Made by a program: the position numbers and the translations under genes
Assembly (NCBI GenBank): GCA_964390905.1
Contig: CAYMLO010000034.1
Span: 4,791 to 68,790 of the forward strand
Direction: 5' to 3'
Length of the DNA: 64,000 nt
Source: JAFGLZ01 sp964390905
Lineage (GTDB): Bacteria > Planctomycetota > Phycisphaerae > UBA1845 > JAFGLZ01
The notes under the pieces: generated by a model
What the model was told of the DNA's origin: nothing
Databases searched by the model: none
Seen by the model: only the letters and a program-made list of their open reading frames with translations
Shown: piece after piece, positions 42,882 through 51,649 of the stretch
Layout of the letters: each line of letters begins with the position of its first letter
Numbering within the stretch: position 1 is the stretch's first letter

Positions 42882-43790
42882 ATGGGCAAGCGACAACGCT
42901 ACAAGTACTTCGAGCCGGACGAGGCAGCCCGACTGGGCAAGCTGAACCTGATTGCGCGGACGGCCGTCGAGGGGTTCATCACCGGCTTGCACCGCAGCCC
43001 GCACCACGGCTTCAGCGTGGAGTTCAGCGAGCACCGCGAATACACTGCCGGTGACGACCTGAGGCACCTCGACTGGGTCGCCCTGGCCCGTACGGACCGC
43101 TACTACATCAAACAGTACGAGCAGGAGACCAACCTGCGGGCCCATATCCTGCTGGACGTGTCGGGCAGCATGGACTACGGCAGCGGGGGGATGACGAAGT
43201 TCGAATACGGGTGCCGGCTGGCGTCGATGATCGGGTACCTGATGGTCCGTCAGCAGGACATGGTCGGACTGGTGACGTTCGATCGGGCGATCCGCACGCA
43301 CCTGCCGCCGGGCAGCACGGCGACGCACCTGGATCGGCTGTTCACCAACCTGGAAGAGGTGATGCCCGGCAACCTTACCGCGGTGAGCCGCACGTTCCAC
43401 GACCTGGCCGAGAAGATCGCCCGCCGCGGCCTGATCATTATCATCAGCGATTTGTACGACGAGCCGGTCGACGTCATGCGGGCGTTGCGGCATTTTCGGC
43501 ATAACAAGCATCAGGTGATCGTGTTCCACGTCTTCGATCAGGCGGAGCTTGAAATGCCGTTCAACAAGCTCGTCACGTTCGTCGACATGGAGACGCAAGA
43601 GAAGCTGCAGATCGACCCCAAGTTCATCCGGGAGGAGTATAAGCGGCAGGTGAACGGCTTTGTCGGGCAGTACCGCCGCGATTGCAGCGACAGCGCGATC
43701 GAATACGTCGTGGCCTCGACGGCTACGCCCTACGACGCGATGCTGCGGAGCTACCTGGCCAGCCGGCAGCGATTGGGAGTGCGGCGCTAG
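42882..43790 (+). CDS. DUF58 domain protein (vWA-like)
   Basis: A 302-residue cytoplasmic DUF58 protein. FSEHREYTAGDDLRHLDWVALARTDRYYIKQYEQE is represented by its DDLRHLDW core. A von Willebrand A-like fold follows with the metal site ILLDVSGSMDYG, and LIIIISDLYDE near residue 190. Such proteins normally work with a MoxR AAA+ ATPase and BatA-type membrane proteins as chaperone-like complexes. No moxR is in this window. The BatA-like gene starts three bases after the stop. Confidence 0.88.
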   Translation: MGKRQRYKYFEPDEAARLGKLNLIARTAVEGFITGLHRSPHHGFSVEFSEHREYTAGDDLRHLDWVALARTDRYYIKQYEQETNLRAHILLDVSGSMDYGSGGMTKFEYGCRLASMIGYLMVRQQDMVGLVTFDRAIRTHLPPGSTATHLDRLFTNLEEVMPGNLTAVSRTFHDLAEKIARRGLIIIISDLYDEPVDVMRALRHFRHNKHQVIVFHVFDQAELEMPFNKLVTFVDMETQEKLQIDPKFIREEYKRQVNGFVGQYRRDCSDSAIEYVVASTATPYDAMLRSYLASRQRLGVRR

Positions 43791-43793
43791 ACC

Positions 43794-46016
43794 ATGGTTG
43801 CCCAACTGACTATCGGCCCGTTCTCGTTCGCCCTGTGGCGGCTCCTGCCGATCCTGTTCGTGTCGGTCCTGATCCCGGTGGTGCTGCACCTGCTTTCGAG
43901 CGTGCGAGCGCCGCAGGTCTACTTCTCGACGTTGCGGTTCTTGCGTCTGTCGATGGAGAAGACGGCCCGCCGCCGGCGGGTCCAGCACTGGCTGCTGCTG
44001 TTGCTGCGGACGTTGTTGATCGCGCTGCTGTTGCTGGCGGTGACCCAGCCGCTGCACAAGCCGCGTCACGGGCTATCGGGCGGCAGCGCTCGACTGGCTG
44101 CGGCGATCGTGGTCGACAACTCCCTGTCGATGGCGGCCGCCAGCGGCCCCAGACGACGGTTCGATGCGGCCCGCAACGTGGCCAAGGACCTGATTCGAAG
44201 TGCCGGCGGTCCGCAGGAGCTCGTTCTGCTGTTCACCAACGGCCGGGCCGCCCAGGCCGAGCCCAGACTGACGTCCGACAAGGACATGAAGGATGCGTTG
44301 GACTGGCTCGACACGGCCGAGGTTGGGTTGGGGTCGGCCTCGATGGTGTCGGCCGTCCAGACGGCCGTCGAGACCCTCAAGCAGTCGAGCTTGCCCAACC
44401 GGGTGGTCTACGTCCTGTCGGACATGCAGGCGGGCACGTTCCGGAACCTGGCCACCTGCAAGGCCCTGACCGAGAATCCCGACCTGCCCGTCATGGTGCT
44501 GGACTGCGGACGAGGGGATCCGGCGAACCTGGCCGTCTCGGACGTCCAGATCAAGGGCCACGGCCGCGTGGTGGGGGCGACGCTGTTGTTCGAGGCCACC
44601 GTGTCGAACTGCGCGGCCGCGTCACGCCGCGCCCGGGTGGGATTGGAGCTCGATGGTCATCGACAGCAGCACCTGACCCAGACGGTGATGCTGACCGGCC
44701 ACGGAACGCCCGGCAGCGAGCAGAAGGTCGTCTTCGAAACCGTGTTCGATCAGCCGGGGTTGCACCACGGTCGCGTCCTGATCGAGGGCGCCAACGACCT
44801 GCTGCCCGACGACGACGCCCGCGAATTCACGCTGCGGATCGCCGACCGGATCCGGGCGCTGGTCGTCACGGGTCCCGGCGGCGCGACCGATCCCACCGGG
44901 CCGGGCTACTACGTGATGGCGGCCCTGAAGGTGCCGACATCGATCTCGGCCGTCGTCAGCCCATTGGAAGAGGTGAGGACCGAAACGCTCGCGGAGAACG
45001 ACGTGCTGGTTCTCTGCGACACGTCGAAGCTCAGGGCGGAGCTGGCTGAGGCCGTCAAGCGGTTCGTGGCCGGTGGTGGGACGCTGGTCGTGTTCCCGGG
45101 CCCGAACACCGACACGGCCGCCTACAATGCGCAGCTGGCCGACGCAGAGCGCCCGCTCCTGCCGGCCACGCTCGGCGAGCCGGTGGGCGATCCTGTCTCC
45201 AGACGTGAGGCCAGCCAACTGCTCCGTGTCGACATGGCCCACCCCGTCTTCCGCGATCTGTACGACACGCAGGAGAAGTACCGGTCGGTCCTCGTTTACT
45301 GTCACTTGACCACGGCGCTGCATCGACGTCGGCCGGGCACGCCGATCGCCTGGCTGGATCGCGACCGTCCGCTCTTGCTGGAACGGCGCTTCGGGCGGGG
45401 GCGGTGCCTGCTTTTCACGACGTCGGCGAACACCGTATGGACCAACCTGCCGACCAAGCCCATGTTTCTGCCGGTGCTGGTGCGGTTGTGCCTGGGGTCG
45501 GTCGAGGGAGCGGAGGAGGCGGGCTGGGTTGCCGAGGGCTCACAGGTGAATCTGGCCGTTCAGGGAGATCAGCCGGTCGACATCGACGTGATCCTGCCCG
45601 CAGACCAGGCCGGCCGGAGCGCGACCGTTCGCGTGCAATCGAAGCCCGGGGATCAGACCAACGCCGCGGTCTACAAGGAGACCTTCACCCGCGGCATCTA
45701 CACGTGGCAATCGGTGGGCAACCCCGAGCAGAAGGGTCAGTTCGTGGTGGCCCCCGACGGGACGGAGTCCGATCTGCATGCCGTCAAGGCCCAGGAGCTG
45801 ACTGATTCGTTGCCCGACCACCCGATCATCGTGGCCGGCAACCTCGATGAACTCCGCGACGCCGTCCACCGGGCCGCCCGGGGCAATCCGGTCTGGGACT
45901 ACTTCCTGATTCTGGTGCTGATCATCGCGACCGTCGAGGCTTTGTTCGCCAACCGCTACCGCCCCGCCGAGACCCCCGTCTCCGCCGGCCAGACCCAACC
46001 TTCCGCCGCTGCATAG
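43794..46016 (+). CDS. BatA/aerotolerance-type vWA membrane protein
   Basis: A 740-residue protein. N-terminal BatA domain: LLPILFVSVLIPVVLHLLSSVRAPQVYF is represented by its 'IPVVLHLL' core, then RRRRVQHWLLLLLRTLLIALLLLAVTQP, giving two membrane helices. A vWA domain follows with AIVVDNSLSM (MIDAS-like) and VVYVLSDMQAG. Later comes a glutamine-amidotransferase-like region (LVVFPGPNTD) and a C-terminal helix (DYFLILVLIIATVEALFANR). It is anchored at both ends with a large outer domain. It is coupled to the DUF58 gene and completes the MoxR-associated module except for the ATPase. Confidence 0.85.
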   Translation: MVAQLTIGPFSFALWRLLPILFVSVLIPVVLHLLSSVRAPQVYFSTLRFLRLSMEKTARRRRVQHWLLLLLRTLLIALLLLAVTQPLHKPRHGLSGGSARLAAAIVVDNSLSMAAASGPRRRFDAARNVAKDLIRSAGGPQELVLLFTNGRAAQAEPRLTSDKDMKDALDWLDTAEVGLGSASMVSAVQTAVETLKQSSLPNRVVYVLSDMQAGTFRNLATCKALTENPDLPVMVLDCGRGDPANLAVSDVQIKGHGRVVGATLLFEATVSNCAAASRRARVGLELDGHRQQHLTQTVMLTGHGTPGSEQKVVFETVFDQPGLHHGRVLIEGANDLLPDDDAREFTLRIADRIRALVVTGPGGATDPTGPGYYVMAALKVPTSISAVVSPLEEVRTETLAENDVLVLCDTSKLRAELAEAVKRFVAGGGTLVVFPGPNTDTAAYNAQLADAERPLLPATLGEPVGDPVSRREASQLLRVDMAHPVFRDLYDTQEKYRSVLVYCHLTTALHRRRPGTPIAWLDRDRPLLLERRFGRGRCLLFTTSANTVWTNLPTKPMFLPVLVRLCLGSVEGAEEAGWVAEGSQVNLAVQGDQPVDIDVILPADQAGRSATVRVQSKPGDQTNAAVYKETFTRGIYTWQSVGNPEQKGQFVVAPDGTESDLHAVKAQELTDSLPDHPIIVAGNLDELRDAVHRAARGNPVWDYFLILVLIIATVEALFANRYRPAETPVSAGQTQPSAAA

Positions 46017-46096
46017 ATGCCGTCTTCACCCGACGCGCGTTGTCCATGCGCAGAAGGTGCAGACAGGAGAGTCACAGGCGAACCGGCGCGGTTGGA

Positions 46097-47113
46097 TCAC
46101 GTGCTGCCGGCCGCCACGCCGATTTGCGCGATCGGCACGGTGACGCGGATCGTCCTGACGAACTGGCGCCCGCTTTCGATCTTGAGGGTGACCTGGACGT
46201 CGAACGTGCCTTCCTTGGTGTAGAGGTGTTCGGGGGAGGGGGTTCGTGCAATCGATCCGTCGCCGAACCGCCAGAAGTGCTCCACGGCCGGCGGGGACGA
46301 TCGGACGCGGAACTTGACGGCCATCAGCTCGTCGGGCCGGCTGGCCTGGGCCGTCACCACGATCCACGGGTACTCGCGAACGCACCGACGGAAGAAGTCG
46401 TGCGCCACCTGGGGCAACAGGCGATGGTGGCCGGTGAGTTCCTGCGGGACCGCGTAGGCCATCCGGTGCTTGCGAAGCCACTTCATCGCATCCTTGGCCT
46501 GCGTCTTGAGCGGATCCGTGTAGCCGTACGACATCTGGACGGGCTGGTACGGGTTCAGTCGAGACGTGACCGGCTCGAGGAACCGTTCGTCGAAGTTGCC
46601 CTGATGGACGGCCAGGGCGCGGAAGACCTCTGGATGCCGCAGTCCCGTGAACAGTACCGCGTAGCTTCCGCCCGACCACCCCGTCAGGAACACGCGGGCC
46701 GGGTCGATGTTGTAGGCCGGCTTGAGCCGCTCGACGAGCGACAGGATTACACGCTCGTCTTGCTCTTGCTTGGCGATCTGACGACTGACGATGGGGAACA
46801 GCTTGTCGCTCGCCGTCCCCTTCAAGCGCGGGGCTACCACGACCACGCCCTGGTCACCGGCCAGGTGACCCCATCGCCCGATCTGCTGGAGCGCGGTGTC
46901 CCACAGCGGCGTCCCGTGACAGGTCACGATCAGCGACCACTTCTTGTCGGCCGTATGCGCCGTGGGGACGGCCAGGTAGTACGTCGTGCCCGTCTCGGGA
47001 TCCACGTCCTTGACGTACCGGACGATGCTTTCATCCTTGGGCAGCCCGCTGCAACCGACCACACCGGCCAACGTCCAGCCCATCAGCAAGCACAACACCT
47101 CACAGCATCGCAT
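46097..47113 (-). CDS. Lipoprotein alpha/beta hydrolase with C-terminal PKD-like domain
   Basis: A 338-residue lipoprotein, ATG 47113 with GAGG upstream, lipobox VVGC. The esterase region has the oxyanion segment LIVTCHGTPLWD and nucleophile elbow GWSGGSYA; the histidine may be in TGHHRLLPQ. This resembles the PHB-depolymerase/feruloyl-esterase (phospholipase-carboxylesterase) group. The last 90 residues form a PKD-like fold: VEHFWRFGDGSI and HLYTKEGTFDVQVTLKIE. It is probably a surface or periplasmic deacylase. It is convergent with the BatA gene. Confidence 0.82.
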   Translation of the reverse strand: MRCCEVLCLLMGWTLAGVVGCSGLPKDESIVRYVKDVDPETGTTYYLAVPTAHTADKKWSLIVTCHGTPLWDTALQQIGRWGHLAGDQGVVVVAPRLKGTASDKLFPIVSRQIAKQEQDERVILSLVERLKPAYNIDPARVFLTGWSGGSYAVLFTGLRHPEVFRALAVHQGNFDERFLEPVTSRLNPYQPVQMSYGYTDPLKTQAKDAMKWLRKHRMAYAVPQELTGHHRLLPQVAHDFFRRCVREYPWIVVTAQASRPDELMAVKFRVRSSPPAVEHFWRFGDGSIARTPSPEHLYTKEGTFDVQVTLKIESGRQFVRTIRVTVPIAQIGVAAGST

Positions 47114-47228
47114 CCTGTGCCTCACAACGGTGATGAGATGACTCCAACAGACCCGACCGAGTGGGGGGGAGTCCGAATCGAGGTCCGAATGACCGTGTCA
47201 GATCCCGCGCTGGGGTCGCGGCGGGCAC

Positions 47229-47280
47229 GTGGCATGGGCATCTTGCCCATGTACCCTCACGGGCGAGACGCCCGTGCCAC
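47229..47280. repeat. Nested palindromic repeat element (type C)
   Basis: Two internal palindromes, CATGGGCA-TCT-TGCCCATG (47233-47251) and CACGGGCG-AGA-CGCCCGTG (47258-47276), are enclosed by GTGGCA/TGCCAC ends (47229-47234 and 47275-47280). It lies upstream of the lipoprotein gene. It has the look of a short interspersed palindromic repeat. Confidence 0.65.
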
Positions 47281-47292
47281 GGTGGCGCGGAT

Positions 47293-47589
47293 TCATGCAC
47301 GGTCATATGCCTCAGATCCCTGCCCAGCGATACAGACTGGGTGCGGGTCCTGCAGCCTCTGTCTTACCCGTACGAACGTTCCGAAGACGTCGAATGCGAC
47401 TCGGGTCTCATTGCCGACGTTCTGTAGGTAGACGATTGCGTAGCCGCCTGCCGCGTCGTATTCCCAGGCACAGAGCATGTTGTCATCCTGGTGGATGTCA
47501 GGGACGTTGGGCCACGCCGCCTGTGCTCCGGTCAACGCACACAGGATGGCTTTAAAAACGGCAAGAACCAATCGGCTGACATCGAGCAT
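47293..47589 (-). CDS. Small exported hypothetical protein
   Basis: A 98-residue frame with a plausible signal peptide (LVLAVFKAILCALTGAQA|AW), GGAG nine bases before ATG, and a compact beta-like body (YAIVYLQNVGNETRVAFDVFGTFVRVRQ). I do not recognise a family. The C-terminal end runs towards the palindromic element, which may have altered it. Confidence 0.5.
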   Translation of the reverse strand: MLDVSRLVLAVFKAILCALTGAQAAWPNVPDIHQDDNMLCAWEYDAAGGYAIVYLQNVGNETRVAFDVFGTFVRVRQRLQDPHPVCIAGQGSEAYDRA

Positions 47590-47760
47590 GATGCGCTCTG
47601 CTCCGAGGGCGGCGGGCTTTCTCCCTATGATAGCAGCCTAATCAAGCATACCCGGCCACGCCGGCTTCAGGAAGGGGAGATGGGCAACGGGCGAGGAAGA
47701 CCGGGACAGTCGCGTGTCGCCGCCTCCGCGGGAGCAGGGCGGCGGCGCTTGGGCGACAGG

Positions 47761-47988
47761 TCAACGGTCGCTGGCGTGAAGGATGGTCAGGCCGACGATC
47801 TCTTGGCCCTCGTAGCGGATGATGACGTCGTCGTCTGTCAGCTCGCTGTCGTCGGCGTGCGCGGGCTTCTTGAAGTTGATGTAGAGGACATCGGCTTCGG
47901 CATCGTAAGTCGACCACAGGGAGCGATGAGGGGTCTGCAACACCACGGGTACGAGGTCCAGATATTGCGCTAGTTCTTGGGGGGCCAT
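47761..47988 (-). CDS. DUF2283 family small protein (antitoxin-like partner)
   Basis: A 75-residue protein with the DUF2283 pattern YDAEADVLYINFKKPAHADDSE...DDVIIRYEGQEIVGLTILHAS. Such proteins are often the second gene of a pair with a DUF4258-type or related toxin-like gene. Here the start overlaps the end of the gene at 47970-48302 by 19 bases, so the two are translated together. Its action is inferred from context, not shown. Confidence 0.8.
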   Translation of the reverse strand: MAPQELAQYLDLVPVVLQTPHRSLWSTYDAEADVLYINFKKPAHADDSELTDDDVIIRYEGQEIVGLTILHASDR

Positions 47989-48302
47989 ACCTGTCTTCTC
48001 CGGCTCAGGCTGTCCAACCGCTTCGTCAAGAAGGCGGTGATGACGAATCCGTCCGCCGGGTCCACCTCTCGGTATACTACGACAATCGCCTTGCCTTCTT
48101 CCATAGCTCGGATTGCCAACAGCTCCCCGGATCCGCCGGCCAACACGCGATCGGCCACGGCGACGGCTTCCAGGACCTCCTCACGCAGGCCGGCCAACTC
48201 ACAGTGCTGGTCGACGATGTGGCCCCAGCGCTCGTCGGTCAGGCGAATGGGAACACCCGCTCGCGATGAGACAGTGTTGGTCACACGACCGCCCCGCCGC
48301 AC
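47970..48302 (-). CDS. Toxin-like small protein (PBECR/RelE-like fold), first gene of a pair
   Basis: A 110-residue protein with 'IRLTDERWGHIVDQHCELAG' near the N-terminus, then 'EGKAIVVVYREVDPADGFVITAFLT'. This layout (ITLT-x-ERW-x-HI, later VVVxYxE...GFVITAF) is common in small proteins beside DUF2283 genes and resembles PBECR/BECR-type nuclease folds; the catalytic histidine could be in RWGHIV. The start is GTG at 48302 or 48284. It lies about 200 bases from tRNA-Ser, which may be chance. Confidence 0.6.
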   Translation of the reverse strand: MRRGGRVTNTVSSRAGVPIRLTDERWGHIVDQHCELAGLREEVLEAVAVADRVLAGGSGELLAIRAMEEGKAIVVVYREVDPADGFVITAFLTKRLDSLSRRRQVWPPKN

Positions 48303-48513
48303 AAAGCGGCATCGTTCCTGGGCTCGATGCTACCGCGGCATGGGATGCACCTACGCGGTGACGACGACGCGCACTTGGACAGGTGATCAGGAGACCGCAG
48401 GTGAGCGGGTCCACCCCTGCCGCAGACGAAGACGCTGATGGGCGTCAGACGCCTTTCACCTGTTCTCCTGTTCCACTGCTCACCTGCTCTGTTTTCGAGC
48501 GACCGCTCGGAAA

Positions 48514-48604
48514 CGGAGAGGGGGGGATTCGAACCCCCGGGACCGGGTTTACCCAGCCCAACGGTTTAGCAAACCGTCGCATTCAGCCACTCTGCCACCT
48601 CTCC
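48514..48604 (-). tRNA. tRNA-Ser (anticodon GCT)
   Basis: Read on the minus strand, GGAGAGG opens the acceptor stem at 48604 and CCTCTCC closes it at 48515, with discriminator G at 48514. The anticodon arm is ACGGT-TTGCTAA-ACCGT, giving GCT (AGC/AGT codons). A long class II variable arm and a GGTTCGAAT T-loop confirm serine. CCA is not encoded. Confidence 0.95.
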
Positions 48605-48698
48605 GAGGCTGTCTGGCGTGCTCCGGTTTCCAGCGTGCGCCGCGCACTCGCCAAGTGTTTCCACGGTACCGATGGGTCCTGTCAGTGTCAAGGATGCG

Positions 48699-49754
48699 TC
48701 AGATGATCAACATCGCGTCGCCGTAGCTGTAGAAGCGGAGGTTCTGCTTGATGGCCCTCTGGTAGACGGCCAGGATCCGCTCGCGGCCGGCGAAGGCGAA
48801 GACCATCGCCAGCAATGTACTGCCGGGCAGATGGAAGTTGGTCAGCAGTGCGTCTACGGCCCGGAATCGATAAGGGGGATAGATGAAGATGTCGGTCATG
48901 CCCTGTCCGGGCTCCAGCTGGCCGTCGGCGTTGGCGCAGGTCTCCAGGACCCGCGAGGCCGTCGTTCCGACGGCTACGATCCGCCCACCCGCGGCCCGCG
49001 CCGCGGATATCGTCTGCGCCGACGCGGGGGTCAGCTCGTACCACTCGGCGTGCATGCGATGGTGTTCGAGCCGCTGGGCTCGGATCGGCTCGAACGTCCC
49101 CAGGCCGACATGGAGCGTCACCGGCGCGACCTTGATTCCTGCCGACGCCAACTCCGCAAGCGACGCTTCCGTCAGGTGCATTCCCGCCGTCGGCGCTGCT
49201 ACGGCCCCGGGCACACGGGCGTAGACGGTCTGGTATCGCTGGCGATCCATCTGGTCGAGCTGGCGGGCCTGGTCGCCCGTCGGCGGCCGCTTGATGTAAG
49301 GAGGCAGCGGCGTCCGACCGATCCGTTCCAGCAGGGCCGTTGCGGGCTGATCCGGCTCGATCCGTCCCTCCCACAGGCCCCCGCCATGCGACGCCACGAG
49401 GTGCAGGTGTGCGTCGCCACCGATCAGTTCGAGGGCCTCGCCCACCTTGAGACGACCCGAAGGCCGCAGCATCACCAGCCACTCGCCCGACGCCTGCGAC
49501 TGGAGGTACACCCCGTCGACCCGGCCACCCGTGGTCCGACGCGCGGCAAACCGTGCCGGGATCACGCGCGTGTCGTTGATGACCAGGCAATCCCCGGGGT
49601 GAAGGTACTGCGGCAGGTCCGCCACGCGGGCCAGGCGACAGTTCAGCGGCCCCGTGCGGTTGACCACCAGCATGGCAGCCTGATCGCGCCTTTCGAGCGG
49701 CTGCTGGGCGATCAGTCGATCGGGAAGCTCGTACCTCAGCTCGTCGACGTGCAC
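48699..49754 (-). CDS. queA: tRNA preQ1(34) S-adenosylmethionine ribosyltransferase-isomerase
   Basis: A 351-residue QueA, which transfers the ribosyl group of SAM to preQ1 in tRNA to make epoxyqueuosine. Family stretches: YELPDRLIAQQPLERRD, INDTRVIPARF, TPLPPYIKR, GAVAAPTAGMHLT, VTLHVGLGTFEPI, HAEWYEL, TDIFIYPPYRFRAVDALLTNFHLP. The start is GTG at 49754 with a weak ribosome-binding site. tgt, a usual partner, is not in the window. A tRNA-Ser gene lies 95 bases beyond its 3' end. Confidence 0.95.
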   Translation of the reverse strand: MHVDELRYELPDRLIAQQPLERRDQAAMLVVNRTGPLNCRLARVADLPQYLHPGDCLVINDTRVIPARFAARRTTGGRVDGVYLQSQASGEWLVMLRPSGRLKVGEALELIGGDAHLHLVASHGGGLWEGRIEPDQPATALLERIGRTPLPPYIKRPPTGDQARQLDQMDRQRYQTVYARVPGAVAAPTAGMHLTEASLAELASAGIKVAPVTLHVGLGTFEPIRAQRLEHHRMHAEWYELTPASAQTISAARAAGGRIVAVGTTASRVLETCANADGQLEPGQGMTDIFIYPPYRFRAVDALLTNFHLPGSTLLAMVFAFAGRERILAVYQRAIKQNLRFYSYGDAMLII

Positions 49755-50254
49755 GTCAGAAGGATCTTGCGGTTCGATTGGTCGATCACAGGCCCTATCG
49801 GGGCGCGGGTAGTTCTTTGACCGCCCACACCGCCGCCCATTCAGGCCGTATCTGGCAGTTCGGGCACGATGCCCGTCGCTTGCAGCATTCTAGCGGCCCG
49901 CCGACACTGCGGGCAATTCCTCGGCGGATGGACGACGGCGTGGGTGCGCACGATCAAGCACAGCTTGAATCGGCCAATCCCCCGTTCCCAGCCCAAGGTT
50001 CCGCCCGGACGCGGATCGCGTCAGGCCTGGCTCGGCAACGAGAAAGGCCTTGCGCTGTTGGCCCATGTTGCCCAAGGCATAGCGGGTGGCCGCCTCCCCC
50101 AGTCCTTCTTTGGGGCTCCGAGGCGTACGACAGCCTCCCGCAAATCGCAACGCCCCAAAGCCCTGGCGCGGGAATGCCGATATAGATGTCTGTAGCAGGT
50201 TGCGCGCCCCGCGGTTAGCGGGGAGTCGACCAGGGCCATGCCGGGGAGCAAACG
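49755..50254. other. Gene-poor gap with a possible relict zinc-ribbon frame
   Basis: A 500-base gap. On the minus strand around 49850-50020 an open stretch reads LCLIVRTHAVV followed by CPQCRRAARMLQATG and then a stop, without a good start codon. It may be the tail of a decayed gene. A GC hairpin CCCCGC/GCGGGG lies at about 50203-50219, just before the small gene at 50255. The other frames look like noise. Confidence 0.3.
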
Positions 50255-50509
50255 TTGAGCGCCAACATGCCAGTAACTCAGCACGAACTGACAGCGGCTG
50301 CCATCAGCAGCCTGCCCCGCGACAAGCTCATACACGAGCTGTTGCATTTCGAGGGGGCAGTTCGATTGGACTTCACCGAGGAGTTTCTGGCCCGGCTCAG
50401 CGATGAGCGGCTTCGCCACATCCTGCTGGCTGCCTGCATCCATGGGCACCCCCGCCGGCTCCCGAGCGCAGGCGATCTGCAACCCCCCACGTCCAGCCTA
50501 AGCTCCTGA
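50255..50509 (+). CDS. Small helical planctomycete-type protein
   Basis: An 84-residue protein from TTG at 50255 (GGGAG eight bases upstream) or ATG at 50267. The core LTAAAISSLPRDKLIHELL and LDFTEEFLARLSDERLRHILLAA matches a pattern that recurs in short planctomycete proteins of unknown function. The tail is Pro/Ser-rich. It lies between queA (divergent) and the acyltransferase gene. Confidence 0.55.
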   Translation: MSANMPVTQHELTAAAISSLPRDKLIHELLHFEGAVRLDFTEEFLARLSDERLRHILLAACIHGHPRRLPSAGDLQPPTSSLSS

Positions 50510-50618
50510 TCCGGACCGACCTGAGGTCGCGCGGGTCTTGTGCGGTGCGGCGTTTCTGCGTGCCCTTGCGGCCTTGAGACCGGCGCGCCGATACGGGGCG
50601 CCCCAACGGCCGTGGTCC

Positions 50619-50648
50619 TTGAGGTCGCCCGCGCCTGACCGCTACAAT
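50619..50648 (+). promoter_or_regulatory. Promoter of the acyltransferase gene, possibly leaderless
   Basis: TTGAGG (50619-50624), an 18-base spacer and TACAAT (50643-50648). The start codon ATG follows after seven bases at 50656 and has no ribosome-binding site, so the transcript may start at the codon. Confidence 0.5.
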
Positions 50649-50655
50649 CCGCCGC

Positions 50656-51576
50656 ATGCGGGGCAATCGATGGTTTGACTACGCTGCCTATGCGGGACTG
50701 CGCGTCTTCTACGCCATCGTCCACATGTTCCCCATCGACATGAACCTTCGGACGGCTCGGCTGATGGGGGATCTGTGGTATTGGCTGAGCAAACGCCACC
50801 GCGAGCGCGCGATGGACAGCCTGCGACGTTCTTTCGGGTCGGAGATGACCGAGGCGGACCTGCGTCGGCTGGCGCGGCGGAGCATGCGGCAGATGACCAT
50901 GATGGCCATGGAGGTCCTGTTCGAGCCACGGCTGATCAACGAATGGACCTGGCCTCGGCACATCCGGCTTCGCGGACTCAACGAGGCGTTGCGTGTGTTG
51001 CTGCAGGGCCGCGGCTGCATCCTGCTGACCGGCCACTACGGGAACTGGGAGCTGGTGGGTTTCACACTGGCGGCGTTGGGGTTCGACATGGTGGCCGTCA
51101 TGAGGCCGCTGGACAACCCTTACCTCAACGAGTGGCTGGTGAGGATCCGAGAGCAGCGCGGGCTGCGCCTGCTCTACAAGAAGGGCGTGGCGCAGTCGGC
51201 GGACGACGTGCTCGAGTCCGGCGCGGCGCTGTGCTTCATCGCGGACCAGAACGCGGGTCGCAAGGGGTTGTTCGTGGACTTCTTCGGCCGGCCGGCCTCG
51301 ACCTACAAGAGCATCGGGCTGCTGGCCATGCGGCACAACGTGCCCATCGTCGTCGGATGCGCCCGGCGGCTGAGCGACCGGTTCGACTACGAGATCGAGG
51401 TCAACCGCGTGATCCATCCCGAGGAGTGGACGGGTCACGCCGATGAGCTGTTGTGGATCACGCAGGAGTATACCCGCGCCATCGAAGCGTTCGTTCGCGT
51501 CGATCCGGGTCAGTACCTCTGGGTGCACCGTCGATGGAAGACCCGGCCGAAGGAGGAACTCGCCGAGCTGGCGTAG
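50656..51576 (+). CDS. LpxL/HtrB-type lipid A acyltransferase
   Basis: A 306-residue lysophospholipid-acyltransferase-superfamily protein. An amphipathic or membrane segment lies near the N-terminus (AGLRVFYAIVHMFPID). The catalytic H-x4-E/D motif is in TGHYGNWEL near residue 130; later motifs are FIADQNAGRKGLFVDFFG and WVHRRWKTRP. It should add secondary acyl chains to lipid A on the inner membrane, in step with the Kdo genes. lpxL and lpxM types cannot be told apart here. Confidence 0.88.
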   Translation: MRGNRWFDYAAYAGLRVFYAIVHMFPIDMNLRTARLMGDLWYWLSKRHRERAMDSLRRSFGSEMTEADLRRLARRSMRQMTMMAMEVLFEPRLINEWTWPRHIRLRGLNEALRVLLQGRGCILLTGHYGNWELVGFTLAALGFDMVAVMRPLDNPYLNEWLVRIREQRGLRLLYKKGVAQSADDVLESGAALCFIADQNAGRKGLFVDFFGRPASTYKSIGLLAMRHNVPIVVGCARRLSDRFDYEIEVNRVIHPEEWTGHADELLWITQEYTRAIEAFVRVDPGQYLWVHRRWKTRPKEELAELA

Positions 51577-51649
51577 GGCGCCCGTGTGATTGTCGAGCTA
51601 CAGTGAGCAGATGGGGCCGAGGTCGGATCATCTGCTGAGGGGCCAAACG

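Noticed and set aside
42441..44069. 542-residue minus-strand frame opposite rsmD, DUF58 and batA
   Set aside because: Spans three well-supported genes on the other strand and is Gln/Arg/His-rich without any motif.
48514..48604. Integration site at tRNA-Ser
   Set aside because: No integrase gene and no direct repeat of the tRNA 3' end was noticed in the window.
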